Shown in pieces: positions 20,436 to 30,765 of a DNA stretch of 64,000 bases. A model generated the notes under the pieces. It worked only from the letters and a program-made list of their open reading frames with translations, ran no database searches and had not been told where the DNA came from. The position numbers were made by a program, and so were the translations under genes. Origin of the DNA: Toxorhynchites rutilus septentrionalis (taxonomy: Eukaryota; Arthropoda; Insecta; Diptera; Culicidae); assembly GCF_029784135.1 (NCBI RefSeq), contig NC_073745.1, forward strand, positions 277,671,803-277,735,802, read 5' to 3'. The number at the start of each line of letters is the position of its first letter. Position 1 is the stretch's first letter.

Positions 20436-21956
20436 TTACTGGTTGGCTAAAAAATAATCGGTATTTGCTTGATTGTTCCCATTATTTGCAATATTGTTGT
20501 TGAACGGTACCATAGCTTGGCAAGTATTATCTGATTCGTTTTGTGGGTGAAATCCATTATTGTTTGCATGATTATTCAGTCGAGGAATGTCTTGCTGATT
20601 TACTACGTACATTCTCGCTGGTACATTATTTCTATTGAAATTTCTGTTAACGTTTCTGTTTTGATTTTGATTGAAATTTCGTTGAAAAGGGTATTGTTGT
20701 AAATTTTGATTGAAATTTGGTTGTTGTCGGGAATTTTGGATTGAATTTCTATTAGTAGGATACTGATGGTTAATGGGATATTGTCGGTTGAGGTTTCTAT
20801 TGAGGTTATTTGGATATCTTGCTTGATATCTTCCATGGAAATAATTTCTTTGATTATTTCTTTCATAAACCATAGGGTTTCTGTAATTGAAATTTCGGTT
20901 TGTGTTATAATGATTTGGTTGTCTAGCCTTAATCGACTGCAGTACGACTGCGTTTGAATCAGTATTGTCCTTTTCATTTTCTACCATTACGTTGATGGCC
21001 TCTTGTAAATTGTCGAATTTGCCAATTTTCAGCATCATTTTGGTCTCTCTGTTGGGTGTTTCTTTGATAAGTGTTTTGATCGCTACCTTTTGAGACATTT
21101 TCCTTGCGACTGTGTCGGGAATTTGTTCTCTTATATAGGTATCTTTGAGCTTATCTGTCAATTCATCGAGTTGTTTAGTGAATTTCTCGATTTCATTTGT
21201 CGATTTGAGTCTCAAATTCATCAGATTAGCTAAGGCTATGTCTGAATTTGATTTCTCTTCGCAATTTGTTTGGATTTTTGCGACTATTTCGTCATAATCC
21301 GTTGGAGATATTGAGAATAAATTTCTCGCTTTTCCAGTTAATTTTGTTAGTATAATTTGAATTGCGGCTGCTTTGCTTTCGATTGGAACTATGGTCTTTG
21401 CCAAGTTCACCGCGTCTATAAATGATTTAACACCACTTGCGTTTCCGTCATAAGTGGGTATCAGCGTTGCTAATTCAGCGGCTGTTTTAATATTAAGAGC
21501 CATGTTGGATACTTTGTGTATTTTAATATACCAAATTAAAATTTTTGTCAATATTTTAAATTTAATTTTTCTTTGTTTTAAATTAATTTCACTTTTCACT
21601 CTCAATAGTGAATCGTCAGTGCTTAATTTATAGGGTTTTAGTAAACCACTTGATTTACCAAGTGTCTCTGGTTCACTATCGTATTCCCTTTGTATTACTT
21701 CTGATTCATCTAAAATTTTGATGGCCTTCTGATATATTTGTTTCAGTGCACCATAAGTTTCAACTTCGTCATTCCAGACTGAAGCTCCAAGTCTATACTC
21801 GAAAGATTTTAGTATTGTTCGATATTTGGCTAAGTTTTCTTGTAACTGTTGCCTTTTGACTTCAATATTATGTAAAGTTCTTGGTCTGTTTTTATTTTTG
21901 TTCAAATTCTGATATCCCTTTTTCAGATATGATTCAATTTCTTTGAGTTGTTCCAT
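20436..21956 (-). CDS. gag: Gag polyprotein
   Basis: 506 residues with no internal stops. The N-terminal part is Lys-rich and helical (MEQLKEIESYLKKG). A central capsid-like region (about 150-330) is next, with LIPTYDGNASGVKSFIDAVNLA, typical of gypsy Gag openings. The last 150 residues are dominated by Asn, Arg and Gln (repeated NRNFN/NQNLN motifs), which likely serve as the RNA-binding nucleocapsid in place of CCHC knuckles, none of which are visible. This fits several insect gypsy lineages. Gag stops just after a U UUU UUA sequence, and pol is open in the -1 frame through it. A function as particle protein is inferred from position and composition. Confidence 0.88.
   Translation of the reverse strand: MEQLKEIESYLKKGYQNLNKNKNRPRTLHNIEVKRQQLQENLAKYRTILKSFEYRLGASVWNDEVETYGALKQIYQKAIKILDESEVIQREYDSEPETLGKSSGLLKPYKLSTDDSLLRVKSEINLKQRKIKFKILTKILIWYIKIHKVSNMALNIKTAAELATLIPTYDGNASGVKSFIDAVNLAKTIVPIESKAAAIQIILTKLTGKARNLFSISPTDYDEIVAKIQTNCEEKSNSDIALANLMNLRLKSTNEIEKFTKQLDELTDKLKDTYIREQIPDTVARKMSQKVAIKTLIKETPNRETKMMLKIGKFDNLQEAINVMVENEKDNTDSNAVVLQSIKARQPNHYNTNRNFNYRNPMVYERNNQRNYFHGRYQARYPNNLNRNLNRQYPINHQYPTNRNSIQNSRQQPNFNQNLQQYPFQRNFNQNQNRNVNRNFNRNNVPARMYVVNQQDIPRLNNHANNNGFHPQNESDNTCQAMVPFNNNIANNGNNQANTDYFLANQ
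20448..20454 (-). promoter_or_regulatory. -1 ribosomal frameshift site U UUU UUA at the gag-pol junction
   Basis: Minus-strand heptamer T TTT TTA sits in the right gag phase (codons TAT TTT TTA), four codons before the gag stop. The -1 frame is open from the site straight into the protease. It matches the canonical X XXY YYZ form. I could not define a downstream pseudoknot by eye. Confidence 0.8.
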
Positions 21957-22049
21957 TTAGGAAGACTCATTTTTATTCATAAATTCTCAGAATTTTATCT
22001 TTTCGGACTAATGGTAAGAACAAATTTGCGAAAAAATATATATATTATT

Positions 22050-22313
22050 TTATTGATTATTTTTCATTTGCCTTCTATTCCTTTTTGCTTCGGCCAATCT
22101 TTGTCGTCTTCTCTCTTTCTGGCCGGGAAGTTTTAGCCACGTAATCGGATCACATCCGGGTAATTCATCTATTCTGTCTAGTAATTCTTCATACGATTCG
22201 AGTTTAGTATTTTCTCCAAATACTACTATATCAGGTGCGAAAGCTCCTTCGCCCTTTCCTTTGCTTACATCGGCTAATAATTTCAGAAAATCTTCAAAAT
22301 CGTCTTTAATCAT
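22050..22313 (-). CDS. Small ORF upstream of gag, 87 residues, unknown
   Basis: It opens with an acidic N-terminal half (MIKDDFEDFLKLLADV, later ESYEELLDRIDELPG) and closes with a strongly basic tail (GQKERRRQRLAEAKRNRR). The stretch CDPITWLKLPG sits between the halves. There is no signal peptide, membrane segment or zinc motif. It lies 93 bp upstream of gag on the same strand, inside the element leader. I do not recognise a family. The mdg1/412 lineage is, as I recall, known for small leader ORFs; that is a weak memory. Retention of an open frame in an element with identical LTRs is expected by youth alone, so selection is not shown. Confidence 0.5.
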   Translation of the reverse strand: MIKDDFEDFLKLLADVSKGKGEGAFAPDIVVFGENTKLESYEELLDRIDELPGCDPITWLKLPGQKERRRQRLAEAKRNRRQMKNNQ

Positions 22314-22455
22314 TTTTATAAGATTTTTGAAGTAGAGGTAAAAAAAAATAATATATAATTTTCGTTATATTATTTTCTTATGATATTATTTCTTTGCTGT
22401 AATTTTTGTATATTAAGTTATTCTATTAGCGGCCATTCATATATAGTCTAAAGCT

Positions 22456-22692
22456 TTAGGCAATTGATGCCATAGTTTGTGCCGACTGTGCAGCTTTCAG
22501 TGCTTCTTTACGTACACACTGCTTATAATTCTTGTATAGTTTAATGAAAGCAAATATTAATAAAATCGCAAGTATAATCCATAATAATAACTCTTGCGTT
22601 TCGTGGAATAAAGTGTGTTGTTCCACGTGGTTTAGGATATTTACTTGTGGGTCTCCTGTATTTTGAATAGTTTTCTTGTCAAACAGGCCCAT
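22456..22692 (-). CDS. Small single-pass membrane ORF upstream of gag, 78 residues
   Basis: It begins MGLFDKKTIQNTGDPQVNIL; MG at the start would permit N-myristoylation. A polar/His-rich segment follows (NHVEQHTLFHETQE), then a clear transmembrane helix at about residues 35-53 (LLLWIILAILLIFAFIKLY), then a basic tail (KNYKQCVRKEALK). The layout suggests a small type III or type II membrane protein. It is on the element's coding strand, the first ORF after the 1.1-kb leader. I recall similar short TM ORFs in other insect gypsy-type elements but cannot name a family. A role in particle trafficking would be speculation. Confidence 0.5.
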   Translation of the reverse strand: MGLFDKKTIQNTGDPQVNILNHVEQHTLFHETQELLLWIILAILLIFAFIKLYKNYKQCVRKEALKAAQSAQTMASIA

Positions 22693-23755
22693 TTCTACTT
22701 TCTCGAAGCATATTCAATTAATTACATGCATTGTTTTTCATTATGCATTATACATTATAGTCATTGGTAAATGTATCGAAATTTATTGTTTCTATACCGA
22801 ATATATTATTATCAAAACTCATTATTTGGAAATAATTTTTATAAATACTTTGTAACCGAGGGTATGTAATTCGAACACTTCATAAAGAAACATATAATCA
22901 TTCTAGCCTATGCGTTCAGTTCGATAAGTGCTGTACGTTTTATTTTGATATACATCAGTTTCAATTGCTTACTTCATATCGTCGGTTTCATTCCAGATTT
23001 AGCTCCTTCTGCTCTCTGTTGGTCCCGCCTGTCAGTTCCTTATTGCTGACAATGGTCTCGCCTTCCGATGTTCCTGCTTCTGTTCATTTATCTTCGCGTT
23101 ACACTTTCCGCTGCTGCTCTTGCTGTTTCTCCTTATTAAGGTTAACTTTTCATTTTATTCACATGGGAAAATAAGTTGTCTCTGTTGATTTTCTCCCAGC
23201 ACTTTTGGTTTGATCTTCATTGAAATTATTTTCGTAAGGAGTTTTTTTTTTTTTATTTTGTTTCCCTCCTATTCAGTGTCAGTATTTATATTACACCGCT
23301 TTTCTGGCACTTTTCCGATCACATTGTTTGTAACACTTTTGAATTTCTCCCAGCACTATTTGTTTAGATTTCGCTATTGTTCCAATGTTTGCTGTTCGAA
23401 TTATCACTCGCCTGTTGGCACGACACTTAATATTCACTATTTAAGCTTGTCCAGTTGTCCATAATAAATATATATTTCATATATATTTTTTTTTTCAGTC
23501 TGCGCTAAAGTTGATTACACAAACTTCGGGGATTTTTCTCCCTTTCCTTAACTTTTCTTCTCATACTTTTATTTTGGCTTTTCCATTGAGCTGTGGCGGT
23601 AATTGCACTCAAGTTTACCACTCGCCATGTAATTATATAGTTTATATTGTAATGCCAATAATATTGTTCACATCACCAATATTGTTCATCACACGCGGCC
23701 TTGTACTTATTTTCAATATTCTTCACATAAATCACTTCCGAAGATTGCAGGTTTA
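22693..23755 (-). other. Retrotransposon 5' leader
   Basis: About 1.06 kb between the primer site and the first small ORF. No convincing coding region on the element strand. Likely holds packaging and internal translation signals, but none can be pinpointed. Confidence 0.6.
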
Positions 23756-23770
23756 ATTTCACGGTCGCCA
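23756..23770 (-). promoter_or_regulatory. Primer binding site, tRNA-Arg type
   Basis: On the minus strand TGGCGACCGTGAAAT starts directly after the 5' LTR. From family knowledge, TGGCGACCGTGA matches the 3' end of tRNA-Arg used by mdg1/412-type elements. The match is a recollection to be verified. Confidence 0.72.
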
Positions 23771-24392
23771 TGTCTTATATTTGCTTTATACTTTTATTTA
23801 AAAAGGGTTTTATTCATTTCTCGTCACTCCACGCGTGCATCCGCGTCGAGTGTCATACAAGAACTGTCTTAATGCTAGTTACATGTGTCTTAAGCTAACT
23901 TAGCCAACAGTTTATGGAGAGTTTCATTGGGAGGAGCCAAGTCGATTTCAAAGGGGAATAGCCAATCAATCGAATGCAGTGTTCGATGTGAATGGTGTCA
24001 AGAAATAAAATTGCTTACTGCGCTCATAAGCGCGCATATCGATTTCATGGGAAATCGTAAAGTGTCACGACGACTTTGTGTACGGTCGCGTATTTAATCA
24101 GAATAGAACTGGGTTTGTTTTGGTTTCTGATTTATTGCCTTTAGCTGCGCGCGACATGATGTAAGGGTGCATTCATATCGCCCGCGCATGTTGGCATGGA
24201 CGAATGTGGGAGAAAAACAATTAACGAAATAATGCAGTTGCGCTTGAGGAATGTTTCGTGGGAATCGTAAATTGAAGTGACCACGCATGAGTCATTTATT
24301 TTGAAACAATCAACTGCTTATGAGGAGAAGGATAATTTGTATATTGGGAGTTTTAAGATGGACTTTGGAACGGGGTTTGAAATCATACTACA
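23771..24392 (-). repeat. 5' LTR
   Basis: 622 bp, apparently identical to 15861-16482 over its whole length. The minus-strand promoter of the element should lie here; a TTAAATACG stretch is a weak TATA candidate. Confidence 0.95.
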
Positions 24393-24606
24393 GCACCATA
24401 CATACAAACCCAACGTCGAAGTTCGTGGTGTGGGTGCGTTCGTCGCTCTTCGGTACGACATCGGTTCAATCACCAGTAGCATTTCTCCGCTCCGTCTGCG
24501 CTGCCGGTCCGTACAGAGAAGTTGCTATGCCTGATGATATGAATACATCATGTATTTGTCTGCCGGTGTCGGTACGTGCCGTTTACGCTACGTGCCTGAT
24601 AATATA

Positions 24607-24912
24607 AAACGGCCTTTATTCGTACCAGAAACTTTCTGTACCTTGAAGGACGCAGTGTGAACTATGCGTTGCACAATCCTGTTCGTTTTATGTCAGTCCG
24701 TTTCAATGATGTGTTCGACCTATTTGACTTTAGTATCTCTTCGGGCACCTTTTACATTCGGACGACTCACTCGTAGATGAAATTTTTGTATTGTTTTATT
24801 TTGTTAGACCATTGTATTTTGATTTAGTTGTGTTGTTTAGTTTTAAGAATATCATTAAGACCAATTGTGAGTCAGATGGTTTAAAGAAAAGAAATAAAGA
24901 AATAAAGAAATT
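24607..24912 (+). pseudogene. C-terminus and 3' tail of the jockey-like LINE
   Basis: In frame after the insertion: TRNFLYLEGRSVNYALHNPVRFMSVRFNDVF and FDFSISSGTFYIRTTHS, stopping at TAG 24774-24776. It continues the C-terminal domain broken at 15660. The element ends near 24912 with an AAATAAAG-type simple repeat, a usual tail for this LINE group. Confidence 0.82.
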
Positions 24913-25031
24913 GTTTTTAAATGTGTAGAAATTGTATGAGTAAATATAGTGATTGTGGTTGCTGTCGTCACTGCAGAGGAATGCAGTTTATTGGATTTTC
25001 TACCGACGGTATTCTGTGGTGTGGGAATTAA

Positions 25032-26461
25032 CACGTTGAGCCCAGCGTCGGTTCCTAGGGGCCGACGTTGAGCTTTTTCGAAGAAAGTGCTGACTGACTG
25101 GGACTGACAATTAAAAAATAAAAAAAATAAAAAAATATACGGTTTGTTTTCGGACTTTTACGAAATGTAACTTCTTTCTAGTCAAATTGCTGACTATTTT
25201 CAATCTATACAATAGGTATCTTTGTGAACTAGGACCGAGACTGATATTGTGCAAACGCTCTTGATGCGCGCTGAATAGAAAGCGAAGCAAGAAAAAATTG
25301 TAAGGAGTTGTATCTAGGACACGACCGCATATTTTCGACGTAGAACTACGCAATTATATTATGCAATCCACTTGTTTACCACTTCGAATATTATTTTAGA
25401 ATGCACCGAAATTTATGCAATAGATTATGTTCTTCATTACAAAAAAAATTGATGAACGTCCTTTTACGTTTGATATGATGACTAGGACTTCCAAAATATG
25501 TGAACGGAAGAATTGTCAAACGATCATTGGATTTTAATTATTGCACATCTTATGTTTACGTAGTTCACCGTGAAAATTCATTCGCCTCTAGTATCTGAAA
25601 TGACGATTTTCCCAGGCTTCTCAGTTTAAAAGTACGTTTTAGGGAAACATATTCTGGTCTGCACAACGACAAGCGAGTACAAAAGTACTCAACACCAAAA
25701 AATACCCACGACTTGCATGTATTTGCAAAGCGAATTCCCCCAGGCACATTATTTGTGTAGTCCGTGTTACGGAAACACAGCTCACTGGGAAAAAATACCC
25801 CCGACTTGCATGTTTTGCCAAAGCGGATTCCCCCAGGCACATTGATTTTGAAGTTCGTGTTAGGGAAACACAGCTCAGTGGGAACAAAAATACCCCCGAA
25901 TTTGCATGTATATTTGCAAAGCGGATTTCCACAGGTACGTCGATTTTGAAGTCTGTGTTGGGGAAACCGTAAATCGGGCCAATCAAAACTTGAGGGCATT
26001 TAAAAGTGAGGGCGTTTAGATAACGCTTGTTATTTTACGGTTATTCAATTGTTCATCTCATGAAAAATAACATTTTATTAATTGTGATAGACGCGTAGAA
26101 ATATTTTCTATCAATTGATGCAAACATCTTTCCGATCTGTTAAGAAATTTTCGAGTTATAAGCATTCGAAATATGGGTAGGGTTAGCACACAAATCGGCA
26201 GAACAAATGTATGGGGAAAAAGGAAGTTCTTCCAGTTTTCATGAATATAAACCGTTTAGAGATAAGCGAATTGTAATGTATAGCATATCAAACAAATCTT
26301 AGAGAATTTTCGATTCGATTGGTATGCAAATTATGAGAATTCGTTCACAGTGAAAATAGTTATTAACGTTAACTTTATTTCATAAAAACGTGACCTGTTT
26401 TCTGATTTGGCACCCTTCCTGAAAGACGTAGTTCTACGTCAAAAAATCGGGGCTTAACGTA
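25032..26461. mobile_element. TTAA-flanked piggyBac-type MITE
   Basis: TTAA at 25028-25031 is followed by CACGTTGAGCCCAGCG; the right end GGGGCTTAACGTA precedes TTAA at 26462-26465, giving inverted termini of the form YACGTTRAGCCC. Without the nested hairpin-ended element it would be about 290 bp. A hairpin (GCGTCGG/CCGACGT) follows the left terminus. The short TIR makes the call moderate. Confidence 0.5.
25299..26440 (+). mobile_element. Hairpin-ended family, copy 3
   Basis: The left end (TGTAAGGAGTTG) contains a hairpin (GTTGTATC...GACACGAC) and GACGTAGAACTACGC; the right end is GACGTAGTTCTACGTC. The flanks share AAAAAAT (25292-25298 and 26441-26447). The interior (25440-26190) is the reverse complement relative of 2850-3960, including three to four tandem units with 'GGGAAACACAGCTCA' and 'CCCCCGACTTGCATG' at 25630-25975. 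No coding sequence is recognised. Confidence 0.72.
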
Positions 26462-26465
26462 TTAA

Positions 26466-29400
26466 TCGATGTTGGGAGCCTTAGCGGTGAGCGATCGGAG
26501 TTTTTAGGCCAAGCTCCCCAACAACCTATTTACTTCACAAAATCTTCATTTATTTCTTGAATATTTCTGTTACTTAACTGTATTTCTGTTGATTTCTAAT
26601 TGCCTAAATACCAAGTGCTTGTAAGTTTCGCTTAACCGGTTCAACGAAAACGTGTTTTTTAATACTATTGTTTTGCTCGTTACTTGAAGTTTCTAACTGA
26701 AACCTAGACTTCATATTTAGAGATGTTTGGGAAGAGCAGAGCCTGGCTCATGTTTTCATATCAACCCCTTGAACGGAAATGACGAGTCCAGCTCGTCATA
26801 TACTTTGCTGAACAAACTGACTGCAATACTGACTGGAAATAAATTGTCGTTCAAGGAGTTAATCTGCTGAATTTCAATATTTTACTGTCGATTTGTTTCT
26901 CCATCAAATGTAATAATGTGCGAACAGTTTCTTCTAACAATTGACTAATTGAAATTATTTTTTAAACAAGATTATCGTTAATCTTTCAGCCAATATTGAG
27001 AGCGTGATATCATTCCCATTGAAGTCATATTGCGAATCCCTTAGAAAAGTTTGAGAACAACGAAAAATTACTGCTACCTATCCAAATATTGTCTATTGTC
27101 ACAAGCAAAGGGTCCTTCTTCTTATTTTCTTCACATGTGGTCCATAGAAATGCAAACCGAGCGAAAAATAGACAGGCAAGTGTGTCATTCCACCAGCCAA
27201 ACATTCCACCGTACCATTTTCGATCACTAGCACTTCTACAACTGCTACAGCTACCGTTTCTACTGGAGGCGCTTGTTCGCTTCTCTATCCATTTATCGCA
27301 CACATAAACTCGAATTGGGCTAACTCCTTTCGCTCCAAAATGATTTCCTAATGAAGCAATTTGTATTCACATAACTTTATCTTCCGATCATAAAATAGAA
27401 CAGAAATATAATGTTGCAAATACACACATTTTGGGACCGGGTGCAGCTACTGAACCGTGAAAAACGGACGAACCGAAAGAAGGTTATACGATTCCGGATT
27501 GTTACGTTCAAGCGGTGGAAGGCAGCACACGAGCGAGAAGACACCCCAACAGGAAGACTGCCAGAACTCAACGACGACGACAACAACAATAACTGAAGCC
27601 ATAGTCGTACAACCTCAGTGGAAAACCCTACGGTTAACGGTTTTTCCCGAAACCAAAATTCCACCACCATCACCGCCACAGTTGCTGCATGCTGTGCAGA
27701 CTTTTAATGCCAGCAGCACTCTTTTCAGCACTTGCTCCAGCGCTCGGCAATGATATGGAACATAAACTACTGAAAACATGTAAATTCAGTTCCAATGGAA
27801 TAGTTGCGAGTGGGAAGGAATAAATGATAAGGTTGAGATCCCAATTTCGATGCATTCCGGGGCGCTACATAGTATTATTTGGCGCGCAGTGCTTCACTAA
27901 CCAGCCAGCTAGCAAACCGCAGAGTCAAACAGAGAAATTTCGAAACAAATGAAAACTACATATATTTACTTAAATATTCAGTTTGCGCAACGTGTCCAAA
28001 TTACATTCCATTATACTTATTTGAAGCGGCGAAACGTTTTTATCGTTACTATGTTGCATAGCTAGTCCTAAAATGTTGACGTGTTCGGCAGATCCCAACA
28101 GCTATCATTACGCGTCGTAAAGCTTTTATCTGATCGTATCCAATTTATGTTACTAATTACATCAATCGATATGTGATTCTGCAGAATTGTAACAACTGGT
28201 AGCTATCATGTGTATCAGTCATAAAAAATAGAATAAATTAATACGCTATTCACACAAGTAATGGAGCAGATCTCGTGCCAGAAACTGTAATCAAATAAAA
28301 ATTTCAAAATTGCATTGTCCTATCCGAACATTTGTGCTGTTCATGCCATGTCACCTTCTCAATGATCTGAACTTTGCTTCTTCATGGAGAGCCAGACAGT
28401 GTGAACGCATAATCCTGGTCCGAATCTTGTGTGAATGAAAAGATCATTCCCATCGTTCGGTGTGATTAGCCATTAAACAGAAGCAAAAACAACAACCACT
28501 GAGGCTTAAATCGGAGGGTTGGTCAACAGCAATAATGTGGCTTGCGCTTTTAATTGTTTCTTATTTATTATTATTGCAGATGAAATTAATTCCTCCGAGT
28601 CCTACGCCGAAACGGTAGTATTTTTTCGCCGCTCCTATTTGTCTTCACTCATTTGTTTTCCACTGATTTTATTTGAGTTGCAGAAGTTTTGGTATTCGTT
28701 TTGGGGTTGCTTTTCGGGGGGCCATTAACGTGATGTATGGGGGCGGTAATTTACGACGCAAAGATATTTCTGGGAAACGAGATTCTAACCTATTTAAACT
28801 TGGGTGGTTCGTCTTACTGCGGTTATTACCATTCGAAGGCCGAATGAATCCTAATCGGTTCTGGGTTCTGTGTCGATCAGAGGATGAAACTTTTATAATT
28901 AAATATTGCTCTTGGTTTGCCTTATTGATTCGTACTTTTAGTTAAATGTGCCGATAGATGTATGCTGCACCTTACCAGAAGAGATAAATAGATTTTCTGA
29001 AGAATTCGAATCAACTTTCCCACCTTCGGAAAACCCCGAAACATGTTTTCATCAATAAGGAGAAATACTCCGGTTGGGTTAAATTGCAGAAACCCATTTC
29101 GTTGGGGTGCATTGAACATAACGAAAATCCACATTGAATCGTAAACAACTTGTAATTTATATGCCCCATGAACATGAATTTTATTGGATGTGCTGGATTC
29201 GCCTGCAACCATTTTCCCAATAGCTCGCATGATTAACTTTCTAACCCGTTTTCCCAAACGCTCCCAAGGATATTAATACTTCTAGATATCTTGCGTGATG
29301 TTATTCTTGTTAAAAAGTTGAGTGGCGTGATGTTATGCTTGATAACAAGACGTTTTTCGTTGATTATACATTCGAATTCTGTGATAACACTCTTTAGGAC

Positions 29401-29539
29401 CATAAACGTTGTGATTAAAAATCAGAAATTCAAATAAAAAATAAAACACGTATAGGATGTTTTCAGAAAACCAATTTTTTTCTAGTTTCATGAGCGTTAT
29501 GAGATCGATTGGTTCATTTTTAAAAAGAGAACGTTCAAC
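26466..29539. other. Three kilobases without a recognised gene or element
   Basis: Mostly unique sequence. Part of 27450-27750 is rich in CAA/CAC and AAC repeats and more GC-balanced, resembling untranslated or regulatory DNA of a host gene, but no exon can be defended. Short open frames exist on both strands without recognisable motifs. Confidence 0.4.
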
Positions 29540-29770
29540 AGGAAAGTATAGGGCATAAAATGAAAATCTAAAAATTGTAAAGAAACAATGAAAGATTTCG
29601 GACGCTTATAACTCGGGCAGTTTCTAGTAGATCGCACAGAGGTTTGCATCAATCCATAGGAGATACGCATCTATTGCAGTGAAGATAATTAATGTTTTTT
29701 TCTGAAACTAAGTATTGCCTAATAAAAAATGTGTAGTGTTATCTAAACGGAAATCACGCTGATTATTGTC
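29540..29770 (-). repeat. Fragment of hairpin-ended family
   Basis: The stretch with AATGAAAGATTTCGGACGCT, GTTTGCATCAATCCAT, GAGATACGCATCTATTGCA and GTTATCTAAACG matches 2860-3060 of copy 1 at moderate identity. Neither end motif is present, so it is an isolated internal remnant. Confidence 0.55.
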
Positions 29771-30297
29771 ATGGTAGAGTAGTGCGGGACAAGGTGTGCA
29801 TTGGGCTTTATGAAACAAATGAGCATAAAAAATCGGCAACAGTGTTTTCGTTCGACACATTATTACACCAGCAATTCACACATATAAACAAGATACATTT
29901 CATGAAAGTGGCGAAAGGTTATGAGGTAAGGAAGAGTTTTGCATTATTTTGATATTTTTTTTTCAATTTTGGGGATGACGATTTAGTTACCTAAAATAAC
30001 TGGAAAGTTCGAAACTACATTGTCAGGGAAACTTCATTCTACAGTAGATAATAGTGCGTATTTGTTTTTGTGAAAAAGTTCAAGAACATTTTTTAGAAAT
30101 TCGATTAGATGAAAAATTGCTTGTGGGGCAAAAGTGCGCAGCGGCTGTGAGGCAAAAGTTCGCACCAGCGTTTTGGTCTCAAAAAAATGATAAAATTTCA
30201 CCATATCATCTTTCAAAGTTTCATTCAGCTACTCAACAGCTACAAATTACACAAACTGTTTAATTAAATCTTTTGATCTCAAAATAGCGTCCATTTT
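29771..30297. other. No gene recognised
   Basis: AT-rich spacer. A small imperfect duplication 'GGCAAAAGTGCGCA / GGCAAAAGTTCGCA' is present near 30127-30165. Confidence 0.45.
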
Positions 30298-30765
30298 ATC
30301 GTTGCTGATATGAGACACGACCGCTTAGGACGTAGGACTACGCAATCTTTTTTTTTTGAAATTTGTTAATTTATCATTTCGGATATTATTTGCGAATACG
30401 TCGAAATTTGATAAATAACTCTTCAGTAAAATATTCCGGGGACCCTGAAAAGATTTGATGGCTTGCGTGGTTTCGTAGGATCATTTCGAGAAGCAACGAC
30501 TCTTTCTTGCCTTTGCGAGAACAATACACTAATTGGTCATATGTTGCAATTTGTTTTTTCATATCAATGCACGCATTGCACTGAGTATTAAACGAGAGGC
30601 ACCTCCCATACATCGCCATTCAACAAGCATCAAACACGCGTCGTACAGATGCACACAGTTGTAACGATAAAAATGAGACATCGCGAGAATGACCGTTTAT
30701 GAAAAACGGTTTCTCGACTTTCGGTCAAAACCGTCAACAAAGCTAGGAGCTTGTTGCATCAGAAC

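Larger units (their letters stand above)
15861..24392 (-). mobile_element. Intact gypsy-type LTR retrotransposon (mdg1/412-like primer site)
   Basis: Two 622-bp LTRs flank 7.3 kb of internal sequence; a 4-bp GCAC duplication (15857-15860 and 24393-24396) marks the target. Reading on the minus strand: 5' LTR, tRNA-type primer site, a leader of about 1.1 kb, two small ORFs, gag, pol in the -1 frame, polypurine tract, 3' LTR. No env-like ORF follows pol. Gag and pol lack internal stops. Identical LTRs and open frames suggest a recent, possibly still active insertion. It is the youngest layer here, sitting in a MITE inside a LINE. Confidence 0.95.
15661..24606. mobile_element. TIR element (about 0.4 kb) inside the LINE, split by the gypsy element
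   Basis: The left terminus at 15661 begins TATATTATCAGGCACGTAGC and the right terminus ending at 24606 is its complement, with about 30 bp of near-perfect inverted repeat. Without the gypsy insertion the element would be about 415 bp, a MITE. It interrupts LINE codons between INMYAPER and the C-terminal block at 24607. A clean target duplication is not evident, so its superfamily is unassigned. Confidence 0.75.

Noticed and set aside
20603..20977. 124-codon minus-strand frame rich in Ile/Thr overlapping gag
   Set aside because: Composition follows from the Asn/Arg repeat of gag read in another frame.
24094..24288. Identical 64-codon open frames at 16184-16378 and 24094-24288 (minus strand)
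   Set aside because: They lie in the two LTRs and are duplicates by virtue of the LTRs; no motif or evidence of coding.
27025..27680. Open frames on both strands that could be host exons
   Set aside because: No recognisable domain, no supported splice pairs, and frames overlap on opposite strands.
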